A stretch of 64,000 nucleotides of DNA from Leuconostoc miyukkimchii (GTDB lineage: Bacteria; Bacillota; Bacilli; Lactobacillales; Lactobacillaceae), in assembly GCF_019656055.1 (NCBI RefSeq), contig NZ_BPKY01000001.1, positions 186,001-250,000 of the forward strand, read 5' to 3'. The notes beneath the pieces are model-generated. The model ran no database searches. It saw only the letters and a program-made list of their open reading frames with translations, and had not been told where the DNA came from. Shown in pieces: positions 54,134 to 63,308 of the stretch (the stretch's first letter is position 1; every line of letters begins with the position of its first letter). The translations under genes were made by a program, and so were the position numbers.

Positions 54134-57100
54134 TCAACAACGTGCAATCGAAGAAACTGGACATAATATTTTAGTTGCCGCATCAGCTGGTTCTGGTAAA
54201 ACAACTGTTCTAATTGAACGGCTAATTCAAAAAATATTGGCTGGAACAAGTGTTGAAAATTTTCTAATCGTTACTTTTACTAATGCAGCGGCTCAAGAAA
54301 TGAGAGAACGTTTGGAAACTGCCATTGAAAAACGTATGGTATCAGCAGATTCAAAAATGAAACGTTTTTTGCAAGAACAATTATTACTATTGCCTGCTGC
54401 TAATATTTCAACAATTGATGCCTATGCGCTACGTTTGATCGAAAGCTATTATCATATAATTGGTTTAGATCCACAATTTCGTTTGCTTTCCGACACTGCA
54501 GAAAGAGATATGTTACGACAAGATATTTTAAGTGATGTGTTTGCGTCCTTTTACGACGAATCTCATGATATGCATGATAATTTTTTATCCTTGGTTAATA
54601 ATTTTGGCAACCCAAATGATGATTCAGAGTTGCAAAATATTGTTTTGAAATTGGCTGATTTTGCCGAGGCGCGACCAGATGGCGATGAGTGGTTGCAACA
54701 ATTAAGTGATGAGGATATTTCATCTCATACAAATATTGCGCAATCGGTTATGTATCGTACCCAAATCTTTCCAATAGTGTCTGACATGGTTAAACAATTA
54801 ATGGATTCAGCTGGTGTCATTCAATCCTTAGTTGAAGGTGTGCCAGAATTCAAAAAAACACAAGTTGGATTTGCTAGTATAATTGATTATTTACAAGAAG
54901 TAACATCGCTGTTAGTCGCCGAGGATTGGGATTTACTGAGAGAAAAGTTACTTAACATGCCAAAGGTGAGTTTGGAGACTAAGGCTAGTAAAGTTATAAA
55001 AGATGAACCAGAATTGTTGGCAATTTTAACCCAAGCAACTACCGTTAAAAATAAAATTGTGGGTTCGAAATCTGATTTTAAGCAGATCATAGCATCATTT
55101 TTTAGGTTTGACCAAACAGACTGGCAAAAAATACAACATGCTAGTGAAAGCTTAGTTAGCACGCTCATCGAACTCACGCAAACTTTTCGTCAAGCTTTTA
55201 CGCAAGCGAAACGTGATGCAAAATTAGTTGATTTTCCAGATTTAGGGGCATTAGCACTTCAAATTTTGGCTGATGAAGCAACGCAAAAAACAGTGAGTAG
55301 CCAATTTTTTGAAATATTAGTTGATGAATATCAAGATATAAATCAATTACAAGAAACACTGCTCACTCAAGTATCCAACGGACATAACATGTATATGGTC
55401 GGTGACGTAAAACAAAGTATCTATGGTTTCCGACAAGCAGAACCGACATTATTTACCAATAAATATAAACGCTTTGCAACTGCAGAAAACAACGACAGCC
55501 GGATTGAGCTTGCTGATAACTTTCGCTCACAAAACAACGTTACTCGCACAACTAATTTGATATTTACACAAATAATGGATGAAAAATTGGGAGATATTGC
55601 TTACTTAGGTGAGGCAAAATTGGTACCAAAGGCAACTTATCCCGTCGATGTTCCAGCAGTTTTTGACATTGATATTATTACAAAAACGACTGTAGATCAA
55701 ACAGAGGATGCAGATGACAGCGAACAAATTTTTGAAAAAAGACAGGCACAATATGCAAGACTAGCTGATAAAATATTAAAACTACGTGAGACATCAATAT
55801 TCGATCGGAAAATGCAACCAGCAGGCATGCGGCCTGTTGAATATGCTGATATTGCTATTTTAACGCGTTCCAAAGCAGGCTATATTGATCTTGTCACCAT
55901 ATTGCGTCAGGCAGGTATTCCAGTTCAAGTCGACTCTGTTGGTAACTATTTTCAAACAATGGAAATTTACCTCATGTTGGATGTCTTAAGTGTCGTTGAT
56001 AACCCACATCAAGATGTGCCGTTAGTTGCAGTACTACGTTCACCCATGTTTAATTTGACAGAGAATGATTTAGCTGAGGTGCGCTTAGCAGACCAGGTAC
56101 ATGATTATTGGACAGCCTTCCAAAAATTTTCTGAAAATAATGCACGTGGTAAAAAAATCAGGGCATTATTTGAAAAATGGCATCAGTTAGCAACTCAAAA
56201 TGATCTGGTGAGTCTGATTTGGACAATATTTGAAGATACAGATTGGCTGGATTATGTTACTGGTATGCCTGGTGGAATGCAACGGCAGGCTAACTTACAC
56301 GCTTTGTATGAATATGCTAGAACATATCAAAATAATACCAATGCCGGATTATTTCGATTTGTGCGCTATATCAAGCAGCTACAAGAAAATGACGGTCAAC
56401 TAGGTGAGGCACCACAAGAATCAGATGTTCAGGCTGTGCGTGTCATGACAATTCACGCTTCAAAGGGATTAGAATTTCCAATTGTATTTCTACCAGAATT
56501 TGATAAGGCGTTTAACACTAAAGACTTGACTGGTAAGGTTTTAATTCAAAAAGATGTGGGAATCGGTATAGAATATGTACAACCAGATGCTTTAGTTGCA
56601 ATACCAACACTACAGAAATTAACTGTTCAGCAAGCAATTAAACGTCAAAGCTGGTCAGAAGAAATGCGTCTTTTGTATGTCGCATTGACGCGTGCGGAGC
56701 AACAAATTTATATTATAGGATCAGCTAAAGTGGATGAAGCTGGTCAAAATGTGCACTTGTCTGAATTGTGGCAGCGTGCAAAAGATACATCTGGACAATT
56801 TTTAGCAGAAGATTTACGATTATCCGCAAAGTCATACTTAGATTGGTTAATTATTAGCTTAGCACGTGCCAATAATAATTTATTGGAGCAATGGCTTGGT
56901 GATGGCACAATGCCACGTTTAGTTGGCTCAGAAACATTGTTAGATGCCCAGCTAAATGTTCATATAACACCTGAAAATAATATTAATATTATGCAAAAAG
57001 AAGATTTGAAAGCAAGTCATGCAGACACGACACAGGATGTATATGATGAAATAGATTTTCAAAAAATGAAACATATATTAGCATATGATTATCCCAATAA

Positions 57101-57839
57101 GGTGGCTAGTAATACTGCTGCTTATCAGTCCGTTAGCGAAATGAAACGACTTTTTGAAGATCCTGATCGCGGGAGCTTAAAAGCATTAGACATTACTGAA
57201 TCTGGTGAATTCCAACCGGCTAATGAGCTCGTGAGCAAAGAGTTGGTCCTGCCAGAATTTATGACTGATGGATCAAAAAGACCTTCTAGTGCTGCAGTAG
57301 GTACTGCAACGCATTTATTATTACAACTTATTGATTTTCATCAAACACCAACGCGACAAATGTTGGAAACACTACGTGATCAATTGGTGGAAAAAAAGCG
57401 GTTATTACCGGTGGTTGCAGATTTGATTAATATTGATCAATTAATGACTTTCTTGACAACACCATTTGCACAGCGACTGATGCAGCATGCCGATACCTTA
57501 AAAAAAGAAGCCACATTTGCCATGATTATGCCAGCTAGTCATATTTACCAAACAGTGACTGATGATGAACCAGTATTGGTTCATGGTATTATTGATGGCT
57601 ACTTTGTAGATGAAGCTACGCAATCCATTACTATTTTTGATTACAAAACCGATTTTATTAGACATAATCATATGGCAGAGGATCTACAAAAAATAGTTAA
57701 GCGTTATCAAGGACAATTAAGTTTGTATCAACAAGCTTTACAACAGGAATTTCCAACGTATACCTTTTATGATCCACAGATTGTCGCGTTAAGTGTTGGT
57801 CAAGTGATTAGTATCAAAACAACGAATATCAGCCAATAA
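54111..57839 (+). CDS. rexA: ATP-dependent helicase-nuclease subunit A (RexA, AddA-type)
   Basis: 1242 residues, UvrD-like helicase with a C-terminal RecB nuclease. Walker A is [18 protein letters not shown] (about residues 20-37); further helicase motifs are [29 protein letters not shown] and [18 protein letters not shown]. The nuclease part has [25 protein letters not shown]. It overlaps rexB, with AAGGAG upstream. ATG 54108 and 54111 are both possible starts; the second is used here. RexAB resects broken DNA ends. Confidence 0.93.
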   Translation: MATQFTSNQQRAIEETGHNILVAASAGSGKTTVLIERLIQKILAGTSVENFLIVTFTNAAAQEMRERLETAIEKRMVSADSKMKRFLQEQLLLLPAANISTIDAYALRLIESYYHIIGLDPQFRLLSDTAERDMLRQDILSDVFASFYDESHDMHDNFLSLVNNFGNPNDDSELQNIVLKLADFAEARPDGDEWLQQLSDEDISSHTNIAQSVMYRTQIFPIVSDMVKQLMDSAGVIQSLVEGVPEFKKTQVGFASIIDYLQEVTSLLVAEDWDLLREKLLNMPKVSLETKASKVIKDEPELLAILTQATTVKNKIVGSKSDFKQIIASFFRFDQTDWQKIQHASESLVSTLIELTQTFRQAFTQAKRDAKLVDFPDLGALALQILADEATQKTVSSQFFEILVDEYQDINQLQETLLTQVSNGHNMYMVGDVKQSIYGFRQAEPTLFTNKYKRFATAENNDSRIELADNFRSQNNVTRTTNLIFTQIMDEKLGDIAYLGEAKLVPKATYPVDVPAVFDIDIITKTTVDQTEDADDSEQIFEKRQAQYARLADKILKLRETSIFDRKMQPAGMRPVEYADIAILTRSKAGYIDLVTILRQAGIPVQVDSVGNYFQTMEIYLMLDVLSVVDNPHQDVPLVAVLRSPMFNLTENDLAEVRLADQVHDYWTAFQKFSENNARGKKIRALFEKWHQLATQNDLVSLIWTIFEDTDWLDYVTGMPGGMQRQANLHALYEYARTYQNNTNAGLFRFVRYIKQLQENDGQLGEAPQESDVQAVRVMTIHASKGLEFPIVFLPEFDKAFNTKDLTGKVLIQKDVGIGIEYVQPDALVAIPTLQKLTVQQAIKRQSWSEEMRLLYVALTRAEQQIYIIGSAKVDEAGQNVHLSELWQRAKDTSGQFLAEDLRLSAKSYLDWLIISLARANNNLLEQWLGDGTMPRLVGSETLLDAQLNVHITPENNINIMQKEDLKASHADTTQDVYDEIDFQKMKHILAYDYPNKVASNTAAYQSVSEMKRLFEDPDRGSLKALDITESGEFQPANELVSKELVLPEFMTDGSKRPSSAAVGTATHLLLQLIDFHQTPTRQMLETLRDQLVEKKRLLPVVADLINIDQLMTFLTTPFAQRLMQHADTLKKEATFAMIMPASHIYQTVTDDEPVLVHGIIDGYFVDEATQSITIFDYKTDFIRHNHMAEDLQKIVKRYQGQLSLYQQALQQEFPTYTFYDPQIVALSVGQVISIKTTNISQ

Positions 57840-57900
57840 TCTGAATAAATCTCTCTTGTGTGTTTATCTTTCTTAGTCACAATAGTGTAAAATAGGAACC

Positions 57901-58590
57901 ATGGTAGAAACACTTAAACAACAATTTAAAAAAGCGCCAGTTACGACTAGCATTTTACTCCTAACAATAGCTGCCTTTATTGCTGAATTCCTTATTGGTG
58001 GTGGGCGTACAGATAACGGTAGTTTATTAGTTGCACTTGGTGCTAAATGGGGACCATACATTAAAACACATGATCAATATTGGCGATTACTAACGCCAAT
58101 ATTTTTGCATGCTGGATTTATGCATATTTTAACAAACATGTTGACGTTATGGTTTCTTGGACCCATTGCTGAGAATGCTTTTGGCAGTCGTAAATTCCTA
58201 GGTCTTTACCTGTTTGGTGGTATTGTAGGGAATATCATGTCCTATCTTTTTGCACCTTTAACAGTTTCTGTTGGTGCATCTTCTGCACTTTTTGGTATGT
58301 TTGGTGGCTTAATTCTTTATGGGATACAATTCAAACAAGATCCTCAAATTCGTTCTCAAGGTACTATGATGATTTTGTTTGTAATCTTAAACCTAGTATC
58401 AGGCTTTTCTAGTACAGGAATTGATATGTGGGGGCATATTGGGGGCTTAATTGGTGGTATGATTTTTACGGTTATGTTTGGGTTTTATGGTCGTTCAGGA
58501 AGATATCCATTACCAGTACGGCTAACAATGGTTGTTTTAACTGCGCTTATTATCATTTTGACGTTAAATGCTAGTGGAGGTTTATTGTGA
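57901..58590 (+). CDS. Rhomboid-family intramembrane serine protease
   Basis: 229 residues with about six membrane segments. The catalytic Ser is in VSVGASSALFGMFGG (about residue 127) and the His in MWGHIGGLIGG (about residue 179). HAGFMHILTNMLTLW is a typical early membrane helix. Bacterial rhomboids cut transmembrane substrates; the Bacillus orthologue GluP (YqgP) precedes yqgQ and glcK, as here. TAAAAT lies 7 nt before the ATG, with AGGAA in between that could serve as Shine-Dalgarno. Confidence 0.9.
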   Translation: MVETLKQQFKKAPVTTSILLLTIAAFIAEFLIGGGRTDNGSLLVALGAKWGPYIKTHDQYWRLLTPIFLHAGFMHILTNMLTLWFLGPIAENAFGSRKFLGLYLFGGIVGNIMSYLFAPLTVSVGASSALFGMFGGLILYGIQFKQDPQIRSQGTMMILFVILNLVSGFSSTGIDMWGHIGGLIGGMIFTVMFGFYGRSGRYPLPVRLTMVVLTALIIILTLNASGGLL

Positions 58591-58793
58591 AAAATTTTTA
58601 TGATATATTAACATATTTAAAAGCATTTGGCATTTATATTCATCTTGGAAAACGTTTGTGGGATATTGAAATGGCAGCATTAGAGGTAGATAACTTACAA
58701 AAAGCTGGTATTATTGACAATAAAAAATATGCAACGATGAAAGTAATATTAGCACATGAACATCGTTTGGAAGAAGAAAATCCAAGTGATTGA
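58587..58793 (+). CDS. YqgQ-family small protein
   Basis: 68 residues matching the DUF910/YqgQ family (MKNFYDILTYLKAFGIYIHLGKRLWDIEMAALEVDNLQKAGII). It starts at GTG 58587, overlapping the rhomboid stop by 4 nt. Function unknown; the protein is small and helical. The order rhomboid-yqgQ-glucokinase is conserved with Bacillus. Confidence 0.88.
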   Translation: MKNFYDILTYLKAFGIYIHLGKRLWDIEMAALEVDNLQKAGIIDNKKYATMKVILAHEHRLEEENPSD

Positions 58794-58822
58794 TTCTGTT
58801 ATAAAATTGTTTACTGAAAACT

Positions 58823-58888
58823 ATGAAAACGCTTGCAAATTGCAGGCGTTTTCTGTTAGAATGAGTGAGTAATAAATTACTCAGGAGG
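58823..58888 (+). promoter_or_regulatory. glk control region: cre-like site, promoter, operator palindrome
   Basis: ATGAAAACGCTTGCA (58823-58837) fits the cre consensus WTGNAANCGNWNNCA and overlaps a -35 TTGCAA (58833-58838). The -10 TAGAAT (58857-58862) follows after 18 nt. TGAGTAAT-AA-ATTACTCA (58866-58883) is a perfect 8-bp inverted repeat at the expected transcription start, next to AGGAGG (58883-58888). The same DNA contains a GCTTGCAA/TTGCAGGC hairpin that may terminate yqgQ. Confidence 0.55.
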
Positions 58889-58894
58889 ATACGT

Positions 58895-58954
58895 GTGTTG
58901 CACGGCGTGATTGACTTTAAATTTGTTAATTGCTCTCAATGCTTGACACTTTAA
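58895..58954 (+). CDS. Candidate 19-residue leader ORF upstream of glk
   Basis: GTG 58895 lies 6 nt after AGGAGG, ideal spacing, and opens a 19-codon ORF (MLHGVIDFKFVNCSQCLTL, first codon read as Met). It stops at 58952-58954, four bases before the glk ATG. The glk ATG itself has no Shine-Dalgarno. Translational coupling or reinitiation from the leader is therefore the simplest explanation. The peptide resembles nothing I know; its sequence may not matter. Confidence 0.45.
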   Translation: MLHGVIDFKFVNCSQCLTL

Positions 58955-58958
58955 TATA

Positions 58959-59933
58959 ATGGATAAAGATAAATTAATCGGGGTTGACCTTGGTGGGACA
59001 ACAATTAAGTTTGCTATTTTAACTGAAACAGGTGAAATTCAACAAAAGTGGTCAATTAAAACGAATGTTTTTGATGAAGGAACACATATTGTACCTGATA
59101 TTATTGCCTCAATTAATCATCATCTTGACTTGTATCAATTGGATCCAGCACGTGTGATCGGCATTGGCATGGGTACACCGGGTACCGTAGATCGTACTGC
59201 TGGAACTGTGGCTGGTGCATTTAACTTAAATTGGAAAACAGAACAAAATGTCAAGGCTGATATTGAAGCGGGAACTGGATTCCCTCTGACACTTGATAAT
59301 GATGCTAACGCTGCTGCGTTAGGTGAAGCTTGGAAGGGTGCGGGAAACAACGATGGTGAAGTTTCCTTTATTACACTTGGCACAGGTGTTGGTGGTGGCT
59401 TAGTATCAAATGGTCAGTTGATTCATGGTACAGCTGGTGCTGGTGGCGAAGTTGGACATGTTATTGTCGAACCAAATGGTTACTTATGCACATGTGGTAA
59501 TAGAGGTTGCTTGGAGCAATATACTTCTGCCACAGGTGTTGTACACTTGGCGCAAGATTTTTCTGAAGAATATGTTGGAAGATCTAAGTTAAAGCAAATG
59601 ATATCAAATGGTGACGAAGTGACGTCTAAAATTGTTTTTGATTTAGCAAAAGATGGTGACTTTTTGGCAAACAAGGTGATTGATAAGGTTGCCTACTATT
59701 TGGGTTATGCAACTGCAGCAATGTCAAATATTTTAAATCCGTCAGCCATAGTTATTGGTGGTGGTGTTGCAGCTGCTGGCGAATTTCTCCGCGCACGTGT
59801 AGAAAAGAATTGGCTTACATTTGCATTTCCAACTGTAAGAGAATCAACGCGTGTAAAATTAGCTGAATTAGGTAATGATGCTGGTGTTATTGGCGCAGCA
59901 TCATTGGCTCGCATTGAAACATTAAATAAGTAA
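58959..59933 (+). CDS. glk: ROK-family glucokinase
   Basis: 324 residues, an ATP-dependent glucokinase. Phosphate-1 motif GVDLGGTTIKFAIL (about residues 8-21), LDNDANAAALGEAWKGAG, and the ROK zinc motif CTCGNRGCLEQY (about residues 174-185) are intact. It supplies glucose-6-phosphate to the phosphoketolase pathway. ATG 58959 is the only start matching the family; no Shine-Dalgarno is near, and TATAATG overlaps it. Control is likely through a cre-like site and leader ORF upstream. Confidence 0.92.
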   Translation: MDKDKLIGVDLGGTTIKFAILTETGEIQQKWSIKTNVFDEGTHIVPDIIASINHHLDLYQLDPARVIGIGMGTPGTVDRTAGTVAGAFNLNWKTEQNVKADIEAGTGFPLTLDNDANAAALGEAWKGAGNNDGEVSFITLGTGVGGGLVSNGQLIHGTAGAGGEVGHVIVEPNGYLCTCGNRGCLEQYTSATGVVHLAQDFSEEYVGRSKLKQMISNGDEVTSKIVFDLAKDGDFLANKVIDKVAYYLGYATAAMSNILNPSAIVIGGGVAAAGEFLRARVEKNWLTFAFPTVRESTRVKLAELGNDAGVIGAASLARIETLNK

Positions 59934-59943
59934 AATATATATT

Positions 59944-59970
59944 AAAAACAACCTAGTGGTTGTTTTTTTT
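59944..59970 (+). terminator. Terminator after glk
   Basis: AACAACC-TAGT-GGTTGTT with a T8 tail, ten bases after the stop codon. Confidence 0.85.
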
Positions 59971-60081
59971 ACATACTTTTTAACAAATAACACTTTGTAT
60001 ACCAAAAAAAGGTATAATGTATAGTAATTGCTATTTAAAATATATAATGAAATCCACCTTTTTACGGAAAGAAGAAACAAA

Positions 60082-60870
60082 ATGATTACTTTAAAATCAC
60101 CAAGAGAAATTGAAGCAATGCGCCAGTCTGGTGCAATTATTGCTGGTATGCATCACATGTTACGTGATTTGATTAAGCCAGGGATTGATACCTGGGAAAT
60201 TGAAACAAAGTCACGTGAATATATTGAAAGTCACGGCGGTGTACCTTTACAAGTTGGCTTTGAAGGATTCAAATATGCTACGACTATTAGTGTTAACAGC
60301 GAAGTGGCACATGGTTTGCCACGTAAAGGATTACACTTAAAGAATGGTGATTTGGTTAAAGTGGACACAGTAGTTGGCCTTAAAGGTGCTGTGTCTGATT
60401 CTGCTTGGTCATATGCGGTTGGTGAAGTGACACCGGAAATTCAAAAATTGATGGATGTCACTAAGAAGTCAATGTATTTAGGGATTGATCAAGCAATTAT
60501 CGGAAATCGTATCGGTGATATTGGCCATGCGATCCAAGAATACACAGAAGTCGAACACAATTATGGTGATGTGCGACAATATATCGGTCATGGCGTGGGT
60601 CCAACAATGCATGAAGAACCACAAGTACCTCATTATGGGAAACCAAATCATGGTATTCGCCTACGTGAAGGTATGGTCATTACGATTGAACCGATGATTA
60701 ACATTGGTGGTTGGGAAGTTGACACAGACGACACAGATGAGGACGGTTGGACGGTTCGAACAAGTGACGGATCATGGTCAGCGCAATATGAACATACACT
60801 GGCCATTACAAAAGATGGACCAAAAATATTAACAAGTCAAGATCCAGAATTTGACGCAAAATATTTGTAA
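60082..60870 (+). CDS. map: Type I methionine aminopeptidase
   Basis: 262 residues. The metal-binding set is visible: HGLPRKGLHLKNGDLVKVDTVVG (Asp), SDSAWSYAVGE, GHGVGPTMHEEPQVPHYG (His) and MVITIEPMI (Glu). It removes N-terminal Met from nascent proteins. ATG 60082 has GAAAGAAG in front; a longer reading from ATG 60028 would lack that. A promoter with TATAAT-like hexamer lies in the gap from glk. It is slightly longer than the shortest E. coli-type MetAP (about 250 residues). Confidence 0.93.
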   Translation: MITLKSPREIEAMRQSGAIIAGMHHMLRDLIKPGIDTWEIETKSREYIESHGGVPLQVGFEGFKYATTISVNSEVAHGLPRKGLHLKNGDLVKVDTVVGLKGAVSDSAWSYAVGEVTPEIQKLMDVTKKSMYLGIDQAIIGNRIGDIGHAIQEYTEVEHNYGDVRQYIGHGVGPTMHEEPQVPHYGKPNHGIRLREGMVITIEPMINIGGWEVDTDDTDEDGWTVRTSDGSWSAQYEHTLAITKDGPKILTSQDPEFDAKYL

Positions 60871-60885
60871 AAGTGGGTTAGGAAT

Positions 60886-61521
60886 TTGAAAATTAAGCCA
60901 AAACACAAATCATATTTAATTACTAAACGACTCATTGATGTGGTTTTTGCGTTACTTGGATTAATTGTACTATCACCAATATTTTTGATTGTATTTGTGA
61001 TCTTAAAAATAGATAGTCCAAAATCACCGGCATTTTTTGAGCAACAACGGATTGGTAGAAACGGTGTACCGTTCAATATATATAAATTTCGATCAATGGT
61101 ACCAAATGCTGAAGAAATGCTAAAGTCAAATACGGCATTGTATGAAAAATATGTTGCTAGTGGTTATAAATTACCAACTCAAGAAGATCCGCGTATTACA
61201 AAATTAGGTGTATTTTTACGTCGATCAACAATTGATGAATTACCTCAGTTTTGGAATATGTTAATTGGAGATATGAGTTTAGTAGGGCCACGACCAATTG
61301 TCGCTGAAGAGTTAAAAGAGTATGGTGATCAAAAAGATATTTTCTTGTCAGTACGACCAGGTGCCTTAGGTCTTTGGCAAGCTAGTGGTAGATCACTGAT
61401 TGAATATCCAGAACGTACGCAAATAGAGTTAGAATATGTTGCAAATGCTGGATTTTTTTATGATATTAGTATTGTTTTTAGAAATGTTATCGCCATTTTT
61501 AAATCTAAAGGAGCTTATTAA
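60886..61521 (+). CDS. Undecaprenyl-phosphate sugar phosphotransferase (initiating sugar transferase)
   Basis: 211 residues of the bacterial sugar transferase family (WcaJ/EpsE-type). One membrane segment (LIDVVFALLGLIVLSPIFLIVFVIL, about residues 16-40) is followed by a cytoplasmic catalytic domain with FEQQRIGRNGVPFNIYKFRSM (about 49-69), DELPQFWNMLIGDMSLVGPRP and VRPGALGLWQASGR. It puts the first sugar on undecaprenyl phosphate for exopolysaccharide or capsule. It uses a TTG start (AGGA just upstream) and is the first gene of the glycan cluster at the window's end. Confidence 0.9.
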   Translation: MKIKPKHKSYLITKRLIDVVFALLGLIVLSPIFLIVFVILKIDSPKSPAFFEQQRIGRNGVPFNIYKFRSMVPNAEEMLKSNTALYEKYVASGYKLPTQEDPRITKLGVFLRRSTIDELPQFWNMLIGDMSLVGPRPIVAEELKEYGDQKDIFLSVRPGALGLWQASGRSLIEYPERTQIELEYVANAGFFYDISIVFRNVIAIFKSKGAY

Positions 61522-61523
61522 TT

Positions 61524-61550
61524 ATGGTCTTTGGTATAAGTTATGGTTGA
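61524..61550 (+). CDS. Candidate 8-codon mini-ORF in front of the DUF4422 gene
   Basis: AAAGGAG (61507-61513) lies 10 nt before ATG 61524, which opens MVFGISYG and stops at 61548-61550. The stop overlaps the DUF4422 ATG (61543) in a different frame. The DUF4422 gene has no own Shine-Dalgarno, so it may be read by reinitiation after this mini-ORF. Confidence 0.4.
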   Translation: MVFGISYG

Positions 61551-62319
61551 TAAAATTAAAATTTTAGTTGCTGCTCATAAAGCGGCACCAATGCCAGAAA
61601 TGAGAAATATTTATTTACCTGTACAGGTAGGCGCGACATTGTCAGAAAAAAAAATCGATAATTTTACACCTGATGATACTGGTAAAAATATTTCTGTCAA
61701 AAATCCGTACTTCAATGAATTAACAGCTTTATATTGGGCAAGATATAATCTTAATTCAGATGTTATCGGCTTGGTACATTATCGTCGATTTTTTTCATTT
61801 AATAAGAAGAAAAACTTAGATACAATTTTGACTGAATCTCAAATTCACCAATTGTTAACCAAGGCAGATGTCATTGTACCAAAAAAGAGACGATATTGGA
61901 TTGAAAGTAGTCAATCCCATTATCGACATGCACATCACGGTAAGTCACTTGATGTATTACGAGAAGTGATTGCAACACGGCAGCCAGCGTATTTAGAGAT
62001 TTATGACCAAAATATGGCACGTACTTGGGCACATATGTTTAATATGTTTATCATGAAACGTGCAGAATACGATGCGTATATTGATTGGCTATTTGATATT
62101 TTATTCGCAGTTGAAAAGCAATTGCAAAATGAAGTTGAGCATTGGGACATCTATGAAAAAAGAGTCTATGGTTTTTTGAGTGAACGTCTGCTAGACGTGT
62201 GGTTAGAAAAAAATCATGTGAAATATACTGAAGTACCGATTGTATTTATGGAAAATCAGCATTGGGTACGTAAAGGCACGAAGTTTTTGGCACGTAAAAT
62301 TGGGTTTGGTCGTGTATAG
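61543..62319 (+). CDS. DUF4422 glycosyltransferase
   Basis: 258 residues resembling DUF4422 proteins, which are found in capsule and exopolysaccharide loci: IKILVAAHKAAPMPE, NPYFNELTALYWARYN, IGLVHYRRFF, DVIVPKKRRY and a WAHMFNMFIMKRAEYDAYIDWLF block. A glycosyltransferase role is inferred from the neighbours (initiating transferase before, GT2 after). The substrate is unknown. It would be translated by coupling to the mini-ORF at 61524; ATG 61543 is the only family-like start. Confidence 0.8.
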   Translation: MVDKIKILVAAHKAAPMPEMRNIYLPVQVGATLSEKKIDNFTPDDTGKNISVKNPYFNELTALYWARYNLNSDVIGLVHYRRFFSFNKKKNLDTILTESQIHQLLTKADVIVPKKRRYWIESSQSHYRHAHHGKSLDVLREVIATRQPAYLEIYDQNMARTWAHMFNMFIMKRAEYDAYIDWLFDILFAVEKQLQNEVEHWDIYEKRVYGFLSERLLDVWLEKNHVKYTEVPIVFMENQHWVRKGTKFLARKIGFGRV

Positions 62320-62342
62320 TTTTTTGTTAATGGGGGGAATTG

Positions 62343-63308
62343 ATGAAACGTTTAATAATTATTGTTCCGGCGTATAATGAAGAGGAGACATTATCCAAAT
62401 CTTTGATGACGTTACAAAATGCTTTAAAAAGAATGATTGAACAGCAACGTATTTCAAAAGAAAGCCAAATAGTTGTTGTTAATGATGGGTCAAATGATGC
62501 TACATGGCCTATTGTAGAAAAATTTGCAAGCAACACACCATATATTTCAGGTATTAATTTTAGCCGTAATTTTGGCCACCAAAATGCTATTCTTGGGGGA
62601 TTGACGGCAGCCCAAAATTATGGGGATATTTTTATCACAATTGATGCTGACCTACAAGATGATGTCGATGTTATGGTTAAGATGGTGGACGCCTATGATA
62701 AAGGTTATGATGTTGTATACGGTGCCAGGAATGACAGGGAAACAGATACGCGATTTAAAAGATGGACTGCGGAGACATTTTATCGTGTGATGGAAAAGAT
62801 TGGTGTGGAAATGATACCAAATTCTGCGGATTATCGTTTAACATCACGACGTGTAGTAGATCACCTACTAACGTTTAAGGAACAAAATTTGTTTTTACGT
62901 GGTATTGTTCCAAAGATAGGATTTCCGAGCACCGTTGTCTATTACGCCCGCAAAGAAAGAGAATCAGGAAAGACAAAATACCCTTTTAGAAAGATGATCA
63001 GTTTTGCTTGGGATGGTATTACTTCATTTTCGATCGCGCCAATGCATGCTGTGTTGGCGATGGGTGTTATAACCACATTTATATCATTATGTATACTATT
63101 GTATACAGGATGGCAGTATTTAGCTGGACAAACTATTCAAGGATGGTCTTCATTGATGGTATCCATTTGGTTTCTTGGTGGCGTACAACTAATTGGAATA
63201 TCAGTCATTGGAGAGTATATCGGGAAAATATTTAGTGAAACGAAATCACGACCACGGTTTATTATTCAAGACAATTTGTTGTCAGGTGATCAACATGAAG
63301 CGCAATAG
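62343..63308 (+). CDS. GtrB/DPM1-like family 2 glycosyltransferase
   Basis: 321 residues. The GT-A domain starts RLIIIVPAYNEEETLSKSL and contains VVVNDGSNDATWPIV, FSRNFGHQNAILGG and the metal DXD site ITIDADLQDDVDVM (about residue 100). Two C-terminal membrane segments (MHAVLAMGVITTFISLCILLYTG and SSLMVSIWFLGGVQLIGISVIGEYIG) are typical of GtrB. It forms polyprenyl-phosphate sugars for later transfer by a membrane glycosyltransferase, which the next gene could be. GGGGGG lies before ATG 62343; a TTG at 62340 is less likely. Confidence 0.9.
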   Translation: MKRLIIIVPAYNEEETLSKSLMTLQNALKRMIEQQRISKESQIVVVNDGSNDATWPIVEKFASNTPYISGINFSRNFGHQNAILGGLTAAQNYGDIFITIDADLQDDVDVMVKMVDAYDKGYDVVYGARNDRETDTRFKRWTAETFYRVMEKIGVEMIPNSADYRLTSRRVVDHLLTFKEQNLFLRGIVPKIGFPSTVVYYARKERESGKTKYPFRKMISFAWDGITSFSIAPMHAVLAMGVITTFISLCILLYTGWQYLAGQTIQGWSSLMVSIWFLGGVQLIGISVIGEYIGKIFSETKSRPRFIIQDNLLSGDQHEAQ

